Shown piece by piece: positions 57,111-64,000 of a DNA stretch of 64,000 nucleotides (its first letter is position 1; every line of letters begins with the position of its first letter). A program made the position numbers and the translations under genes. The stretch is from Gigaspora margarita (Eukaryota; Glomeromycota; Glomeromycetes; Diversisporales; Gigasporaceae): positions 33,327 through 97,326 of the forward strand of contig WTPW01002229.1 in the NCBI GenBank assembly GCA_009809945.1. The letters run 5' to 3'. The notes below the pieces were generated by a model that saw only the letters and a list, made by a program, of their open reading frames with translations, ran no database searches and had not been told where the DNA came from.

Positions 57111-57884
57111 ATAATTAGGTTTTATATATAAAACTTAATTCCTATTATTTTTAATTAGTACTTCAAGACAGATTTAAATACTTGTTTTCTTGTATTTTCT
57201 CTTTTTTTGTTTTTTTTTGTGTTTTTCTTCACTTTGCTCACATGTCAGGCTAATCCAGAATCATTACATTTTATATTCTCCAATTGGTTAATTTTCCATT
57301 TTGGGTTTGTATCACTTGCACAAATAAGCACATGCAAGTGGGATACCCCTTAATAAAAAGATAATATCTGTCAGCGCTTTAATAAACAATCTTGATATTA
57401 GCAGGCAAGAGCTAGTTAATGAATTTTTGACAGATTCTTTAGAAAGTTAAAGAGTCCAAAAAGAAGACGAATCTATGCTATAACAGATTGCATTTAGGTA
57501 CCTTAGTAACTGAAAAAATTTTTAAGATTAAAAAGGTAAAAAATACAATATAAATTATAATTTTTTTCTAGAGTAGTAAATTACTTATACCTTAGACAGG
57601 ATTGCCAAAAAAAAAAACAAAAATCTGTATTATATTAAATTCTATAGTTTGTTAATATAGTTTAGTTTAGATATTACTTTAGTATAATATAAAATTTAAA
57701 AAAGTTCTATTATTATTATACATAATACATTTATTTTATTTTTGATATTTCAATTTAGAGTTTAATCCAAACCTATGATCAGATTGGTTGGTTATCTGAA
57801 TCTAATAAATCTAAATTTTTTGTATACTAATCTAGCCCATATCAGATATATTAAAGTTACTTATATCAAAATAATATTATATAT
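57111..57884. other. A+T-rich spacer
   Basis: No gene or clear repeat was found. Confidence 0.4.
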
Positions 57885-58131
57885 GGGAATAAGTCAGTAA
57901 AAAAAAAAACAAATTTTTTTTAAGTAAATGTTTTTTTGACTTTAAGCTTAAATATCTTAACAACTATTTTAATAAATTTAATAATTTTTTTATTTTAATT
58001 CTATATAATTTTAAGATTAAAATAAAAAAATTTTTTAGCAAATTTGATTAAATAGTTATTAAAATATTTTATTTAAAAATTAAAAAAAAATTTACTAAAA
58101 ATGATTTGTTCTTTTTCTACTGACTCACCCC
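57885..58131. mobile_element. Family G MITE with module C hairpin
   Basis: The ends are GGAATAAGTCAGTAAAAA and, on the complement, GGGGTGAGTCAGTAGAAAAA. One module C hairpin (ATATCTTAACAACTATTTTA with its partner) fills it. Confidence 0.68.
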
Positions 58132-58601
58132 TATATATACTCTTTCTAATATTAACAAAATAAAAAAAAAACTAATCAATTAAAATTAATAGCTTTACTA
58201 AATAACACTACTGATATTTAATACTATTATAATTTTTATTATAAGCAGCAGTATAATATGAAGATCTAGTATAATATAAAATCGTTTTTTTTTATTGTGT
58301 AAAAAAAAAATAATTATAATACAAAAATTCATTTATAAAATTATTTTTGATACTCTAATAAAAAATTCTTTGTAAAATTTTGGTATAAACAAAATCTTTG
58401 CCCATTTCAGGCCTTTATTCTAACTCTAATATTAATTAAAATTTAATTTTTGTTTTGATCAAAAATTATTTTGAATTCCATATTATACAGATTTTATACT
58501 ACTAGTATTGAATACTACAGGTATGATTTATAATAACTAAAAATTAAATACAATATATAATCGTATTATAATGTAATGTATAATGTATTTGATATATGAT
58601 T
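58132..58601. other. A+T-rich spacer
   Basis: Diverged inverted TTAATACTATTATAATT words; nothing firm. Confidence 0.35.
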
Positions 58602-58757
58602 GTTATTGTATGGGTATGTAGTGAATAACTGTGGCCGAAGGCCACGGGTTATTCATATACCCATACAATAACTATATTATTCCACGGTGTCTGACGTACA
58701 ATCCCGTGCAATAACCAAATGTAAAAGCACGGGTTGTTACATAAGACCCGTGGAATA
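58602..58757. repeat. G+C-rich hairpins near the gene block
   Basis: A nearly perfect 71-bp palindrome (58,602-58,672) has GTTATTGTATGGGTATG arms and a GTGGCCGAAGGCCAC centre. It is followed by a second inverted pair, CCACGGTGTCTGAC and GACCCGTGG, at 58,683-58,755. Confidence 0.75.
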
Positions 58758-58796
58758 AAGTAAGTTATATTCATTTGTTTTAGAAGTTTGCTATTT

Positions 58797-58986
58797 ATTA
58801 CTAGTGGTGATCATCACCAATATATATTTTGTATCTTTAAATTTTGTTTATGAAATCATCTTTGAGACTCTAACAAAAGGAATTTCTCATAAAATTTTGG
58901 TATAAACTATGTCCCTGCCCCATCCCAGTTCTTACCCTAACCTTATTAATTTTTGTTAATCACTGGTGATGATCACCACTAGCAAT
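58797..58986. mobile_element. MITE, 190 bp
   Basis: The inverted ends are ATTACTAGTGGTGATCATCA and, on the complement, ATTGCTAGTGGTGATCATCA. The terminal region is itself palindromic (GGTGATCATCACC). Confidence 0.78.
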
Positions 58987-59623
58987 AAGTAGTAATTTTC
59001 TATTTATTTGAATTTTATAAATTAGTAAAATTTAAACAAACAAATCCATTAAATATATATTCAGAAGCTAAAAATTTTTGATTAAAGTTTTAGATTTAAT
59101 TTTATGATATTTTCAAAAATAAGCTACTTTTTTTTTAAAAAAAAAAAAATTTATTTAAAATTTAAAATTAATTTAAATATAGCCTATAGCACATGTAGCC
59201 TATATAATATATATATATATATTTACTATAAAACAAAAATAAAAATTAGGATTAGGGTTAGGGTCGGGGTTAGGCTTATTATAAATGCGGGGATATATAC
59301 ATGAAAAATTTTCTTCCTTGGGGCTGCTGAATAATGTAACCGGGTCTTTTGTAAGTTTTTTTTTTTTGGTATTTTGTATTAGACCCCGGGCCTTTTGATC
59401 AGTGCACTATGGTTGCAATTTATCGAAATCTGATCCACGTGCCCTAGTCCTCCGCTATGCAATTTTTGCCACATGGCAAATTTGCCCAAGTTTTCGAGTA
59501 AGTAGCGTATTTTGTATTGATATAAATCAGTTTTATTAAGATACAATGCAAAAATTTTTTGTTTTTGTTTTTTTTTTTTTGGTTACTAGTTCACATAAAT
59601 TTCTATGTGAAATTATATGAATT
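58987..59623. other. Region downstream of the sugar transporter gene
   Basis: This holds a decayed copy of the 47.0 kb MITE end (GATCAGTGCACTATGG at 59,399), a short run of TTAGGG-like words (59,246-59,270) and, on the minus strand, an AATAAA about 90 nt past the transporter stop (complement of 59,531-59,536) as a candidate poly-A signal. Confidence 0.4.
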
Positions 59624-60963
59624 CTACTTTCTCTGCATTTCCCTATATCGTACCCACGAATATAAGCCAGAACCAAAGAGGGAAAGAGCTATACCAAATG
59701 CATTCTAAATAAATGCCACAGCAATATAGAAAGGGATTAATAATTACATCATCAAAGATGCATAACAATGCTTATAAAGTAATTTTAATTATGTTAATAA
59801 TTACTCACCATTGGGGAAATTGGATTTTGGAAATATAAAGCAGCAAGCGCAGTTTGAAAACAACTCTTTGCCGTCCCTGAAATTGTATTGGTTAAAGGTG
59901 TTGTGACTTTAATTTGCAAGAAAATTGCAATATTGATGATAAAGCCGGTGATTCCAGTGATAATCATCAATATCCAGAAACCCAAATCATTTAAAAAGTA
60001 AACTTTGAGGATTCCTTGGAATTCACCAGAAAAAAACACCAATGGTAAGAGGAAGAATATCGATAAAGTTGTGTTATAATGGAGAAGACGCCTGGACCAA
60101 ATATATTATACAAAGTTATATAAATATTATATTTTGTATCAGTCATGAATTATGGTTGCTCACCATTGGTTATTTTCAACTACACCAAGTGTCTTTTTAA
60201 CGTAAATTCCATATAAAGCAACAAAAGCACTGGATGCAACACCATAGATAATCCCTTCCCAAGAGAAATTTATTTCATAATAAGATCCAACAACAAATCC
60301 CAGGAATACAATACCACAACAAACTATTGCAGCGAATGATGTTTTAGCTCCAAGAAGAGTATATGTGAAAATAATATTAAAAAGGATTGAAAGAGATCGT
60401 GCGACCTATAAAAAGATATTTTAGTATATTTTTTTTCACGTCCTTTATGTTAAATAATTACAAACCTGATAGAATGTAACTTCGACAAATTGTAAACATA
60501 GGTTATTAAAAGCCAGCATCATGACATACATAAAGGTCAATGGAATGACCTTTCGAGCGATGCTCAAATCGAATTCATATGGTGGGATAAGTGATAATGT
60601 TTTGAATCTAATCAATAATGAATTTTTATTATTTGGCAAACTCTTCAAGTTTTACCTAAGTGTCACTGTTTTAGAGATAAGAAATACATACTTTCGACCC
60701 AAAGTACCCCAAATCAGTAAGACTAATAGCGCTACAACTAATTGAAACCATGTTACAAACAGAGGATATGAAAATTTATATTCTGAAGAGCTGAGAATAA
60801 ATTTGTTTAGGAATACAACTGCTAAAGATACAATCCAGTAAAACGCTACAACCAGAAAGATAACTGAAGTAGTATATTGTTTTTGATGAGAATAAGCTGT
60901 TGTCGAAGTTGCTGGCGGTGGGAGAAAAGGTTTCTCATCAGACTTCTCATCAGGTGAACCCAT
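59624..60963 (-). CDS. GDP-fucose-type nucleotide-sugar transporter, 339 aa, 5 exons
   Basis: Exons on the minus strand are 60,963-60,692, 60,607-60,466, 60,405-60,164, 60,091-59,809 and 59,704-59,624; the sum is 1,020 nt and stays in frame. Introns start GTATGT, GTTTGT, GTGAGC, GTGAGT and end TAG or CAG; the first acceptor (ATTGATTAG) was chosen because nearer AGs give a stop. The protein has a short acidic cytosolic start, then about ten hydrophobic segments. The first runs from residue 33 and leads into FLNKFIL (51-57). PLFVTWFQLVVAL, FNNLCLQFVEVTFYQVARSL (about 124-143), GTAKSCFQTALA (about 291-302) and YSWVRYREM near the C-terminus are hallmarks of SLC35C1 within the drug/metabolite (TPT) superfamily. 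Such proteins import GDP-fucose into the Golgi in exchange for GMP. Length and motif order are complete, so the gene looks functional; substrate is inferred from family. Confidence 0.9.
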
Positions 60964-62516
60964 TTTTTTTTTTTATTTTTTGACAAGTAATCCGTACGTA
61001 CGTAATTTATAACCTTTTTATCATTACAGCATTATTAGATTTACTATAGAAAGGATGGCCATGTGGCTATAGTAGAATTTTATTGGTAAACATTAATCCG
61101 TATACTCTAAATGTATTTTCTATAATGATAAATACACTAACTATAATAGTCTATCTAATATAAACCGATTTCTATAAAATATCTGCGACAGATCATAATG
61201 AAATGAGATTAAAATGTAAAATAAAATTTTTTGGGACGCATTTTTTAGGGTTAGGGGTTAAGGTTAGAGATTAGTTTTAGAGTTTATATTAAACAAGTAT
61301 AAGTAGATTTTGGTTTTAGAGGGTAAAATAGAAACCGGGATTTCATTTTAATTATGATCTGCGATGTATATATTGTCCCGAGCAAGTGCACCCGAGAAAA
61401 ATCTTTCTATACTTAATTGCTTTAAAGTTATAACTTTGAACTGCCACTTTAAGTAGGGGGTCGAAAGATAATATTCTCTAAATGCATCATTTATGATAAA
61501 TCTAAACATGTATTTAAACGGACTAGGAAGTTTTCAAGCAGCCATTAATCGTTCTTGTTTTACTTATGATTTCATGGTGCGAAATACGATTTAAATTTAA
61601 ACCAATAAAAGTAACTCTATAAATGATGATCAACCTTCACTTTTTCATCGAAATAACTCATTTTTTCAGTTTACTCAATTGCTTACTAATTAAAATTTTG
61701 CAGGTTTTTTTTTTTTTGATATTATGTACAGTCAAACCTCTCTGAAGGTGACTTAGAAAGTAATTTTATAAGGGTTGTTGGTAGTTAAGAACTGAGACAT
61801 AGGGTGCAATTATAGAGGGTGTGCATTTATATAATGTATATTGTACGTACATGCGATATAAATATTACAATATTTAATGTATTTATATAACTTTCGAATA
61901 TTCATCCAATAACAGTTTTATTTGGTAGGAGAAATGAGAATACCGTGTTCCGAAGGTTCACGGGATGATCATTTTGGATGACAAATAAAAGTATCCGAAG
62001 AGGTTCAGGTTGTCAAGCACATTAAATTCAAAGCCAGATACGCTGTTATTGGATGCGGAACATCCAATAACGGATTTATTTTTCTTTTTCTGCTATAACG
62101 CGAGTTTGTGTAAGTCTATTTGGGCGTATAACAACTGTTATACGACCCTTGTTTACAATGAAAAAGAAAAATAATAAAAAATATAATATTATTAGAGCCT
62201 ATCTTGAATACCGTATTTCTCTGTACTATCTGCTATGTACTATATTTGAGTTTAGGTTTATAAAGTATTTTGATGTTTATTCGGAATTTAAATTTAAACT
62301 TAAAATTTTTAATTAGAAAGGATTAGAAAAGATCTATATTATAGTCTTTCAATTTAATAAAATTGCTACGTATTGTGATACAAATTTAAATTAAACAGTT
62401 TCGTTATTATCGTTATTGTATAAACGATACAGTCTGACATTGAAACAAAACATTTCCCGCATAAAAAGTGATGCTAACACAACACATTCATTATTAAAAT
62501 TATCATAACAGATAAT
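60964..62516. other. Intergenic region between the two genes
   Basis: A T-run precedes the transporter start. A MITE of about 185 bp lies at 61,183-61,367 (CAGATCATAATGAAATG and its inverted partner). A lone pogo-like terminus CAGTCAAACCTCTCTG next to TA lies at 61,729. Two small perfect hairpins (GTTATTGGATG/CATCCAATAAC near 62,050 and CGTATAACA/TGTTATACG near 62,130) lie in 61,920-62,172. No further gene is seen. Confidence 0.55.
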
Positions 62517-63722
62517 TCATTCTAATGCCATTTCCTTTTTAATCATAGCAATTGCTCGTCCCGGGTTAAGCCCTTTTGGGCATGTCTTGGTACAATTCAT
62601 AATGGTGTGACAACGATAGACTGAAAATGGATTTTGAAGTGCTTCCCGACGTTGTTTGGCGTAGTCGTCTCTCGAATCAATCATCCATCTATATGCTTGT
62701 AATAAAACTGCTGGTCCGAGATATTCATCTGAATTCCACCAATAACTGGGACACGAGGTAGAGCAGCAAGCACATAAAATACATTCATAAAGACCATCAA
62801 GTTTTTTACGATCAGCGATCGATTGATAATGTTCCCGTTCCCCGGCTTTTGGTTTAGTCTCTTTTTTTAGAAATGGCTCAATAGATTTATATTGCTTGTA
62901 AAAGTGTGTAAGATCCGGAACAAGATCCTTAACAACATACACTACAAAATACATTACCCATCAGATAACGCAGTTTAATGATTAATATATAAATATATAC
63001 AAATTTTTTCTTGTTGAAATTATAACTGTAAAGACTTACTGTGAGGTAATGGATAGAGTTTTGTGTTACTTGCATCGCGGTCGATTTTAGCAAGACATGC
63101 TAAAGTGTTTGTACCGCTGATATTCATTGCACATGAACCGCAAATACCTTCACGGCACGAACGACGAAAAGTCAGCGTAGCATCTTGTTCATTTTTGATC
63201 TTTATTAGAGCATCTAGTACCATAGGACCGCAGGCATTGAGATCTACTTGATATTGTTGTAAATGAGGTTTTTCTGCCGGCTTATCAGGATTCTAGGTTG
63301 ATACAAAAGATGAACTAAAGGTTTTAATATATCTCCTTAAAATTCGAAAATAATTTTATTCAGAAAGTCCCAAATAATCATATATATTATTTCTTTACCC
63401 AGCGATAAATTGAAAAAGTTTTGACCAAAGGATCTTTGTTAGCGTTTGATCCCGCGCTTGCGGATGCCACAGTCTAAGATAAAAAATTCAATAAGTATAA
63501 ATAATTAAGATAACTCCGTTTATTTATTTAGGATTACCTGTGCTTTTTGGGAAGGTGTGGTTGTCAAAAAACGTGTATTGCAAGTAGTCTGACAATTTTC
63601 AAAATTAGAGTGTATTACAAACTTATATACATAAAACAGAACAATCTTCAACTCACAATTTCGAGAACATGTCTCGAAACTCTGAAAAAAGAGGAATTCT
63701 TCGACAGAGCAAGTAAACTCAT
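62517..63722 (-). CDS. SDHB: Succinate dehydrogenase iron-sulfur subunit, 289 aa, 5 exons
   Basis: Exons on the minus strand are 63,722-63,657, 63,588-63,538, 63,473-63,399, 63,292-63,040 and 62,941-62,517; the sum is 870 nt in frame. Introns begin GTGAGT, GTAATC, GTAAAG, GTAAGT and end in AG. The N-terminus [18 protein letters not shown] is rich in S, R and hydrophobics without acids, as expected for mitochondrial import. The plant-type ferredoxin [2Fe-2S] cysteines are C110, C115, C118 (CREGICGSC) and C130. The bacterial-type ferredoxin part has C202, C205, C208, C212 ([11 protein letters not shown]) and C259, C265, C269 ([11 protein letters not shown]), which hold the [4Fe-4S] and [3Fe-4S] clusters. 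W216/W217 follow at the quinone side. The subunit passes electrons from SDHA flavin to ubiquinone in complex II. Length is normal and all ligands are present. The ATG context is GAAAATGAG. Confidence 0.97.
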
Positions 63723-63959
63723 TTTCACGAAAAAATTTAAAAAATTAGTAATGCATGATATTGATTATCTATATATGTTGTACCCAGATGCAAATTTGCC
63801 CAATTGTTAATCGGGGCAACCCGAGGTAGGGTTGGGGGCACGGGATAAATATGCATTTAGAAAACAATATGAAAAATTGCATTTATAGAGGTTAGAAATA
63901 TATTTGGACCAGAGTTTAAGAGGGGTTGTATTTAGAAAGGCCTAACTATATTACTAAAA

Positions 63960-63995
<36 letters not shown>

Positions 63996-64000
63996 CTCTT
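63723..64000. other. Upstream region of SDHB and poly-T run
   Basis: Probable promoter side of SDHB; no core element could be assigned. Bases 63,790-63,850 are G+C-richer (CGGGGCAACCCGAGGTAGG). A homopolymer of about 33 T lies at 63,962-63,995 near the window end. Confidence 0.45.

Noticed and set aside
59246-59275. TTAGGG-like words, possible telomere repeat
   Set aside because: Only a few imperfect units, with another short cluster at 61,250; no array and no chromosome end context.
63547-63810. 87-codon plus-strand frame opposite SDHB exons 1 and 2
   Set aside because: It is the shadow of the SDHB 5' exons and intron; the minus strand has correct splice sites and a known protein.

Overview
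The window looks like a gene-poor, very A+T-rich stretch of fungal nuclear DNA, most likely from an arbuscular mycorrhizal fungus (Glomeromycotina). The reasons are short spliceosomal introns in two conserved fungal-type genes, a decayed DDE transposase of a type I associate with Glomeromycotina, a LINE whose ORF1 looks RRM-like, and G+C-rich hairpins of the GGCCGAAGGCC type near the genes. The species call is an inference. There is no bacterial, plasmid or phage signature.

Layout. Bases 1 to about 58,600 hold no intact cellular gene. They are a deep nest of mobile elements: a broken DDE transposase (1-751); a double-hairpin satellite (927-1857, again at 51.3-55.8 kb); a nest at 2.6-7.9 kb in which a terminal-inverted-repeat element contains a MITE and a long SINE, and the SINE is itself split by a 2.6 kb block of exon-like tandem repeats; several hAT-type non-autonomous elements with 8-bp target duplications; a 4.1 kb palindrome (11,098-15,228); a 7.9 kb LINE (22.6-30.5 kb) whose endonuclease is split by a solo LTR; three copies of a roughly 1 kb tRNA-headed SINE (SINE-A) and one copy of a second SINE (SINE-B) that shares its central domain; and many palindromes built from a few recurring hairpin modules. 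Two assembly gaps of 683 N each lie inside one palindromic family.

Bases 59.6-63.8 kb are different. They carry two intact, intron-containing genes on the minus strand: a GDP-fucose-type nucleotide-sugar transporter (SLC35C1-like, 5 exons, 339 aa) and the iron-sulfur subunit of succinate dehydrogenase (SDHB, 5 exons, 289 aa). They are ordinary housekeeping genes (Golgi sugar import; mitochondrial complex II) with no visible functional link to each other.

The most interesting signal is modular. Three hairpin modules (called A, B and C here) recur in dozens of copies inside elements whose ends, target duplications and classes differ, including a young solo LTR. A second strong signal is the shared core of the two SINE families. 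Several insertions can be proved inside the window because the other arm of a palindrome, or a sister copy, keeps the empty site.
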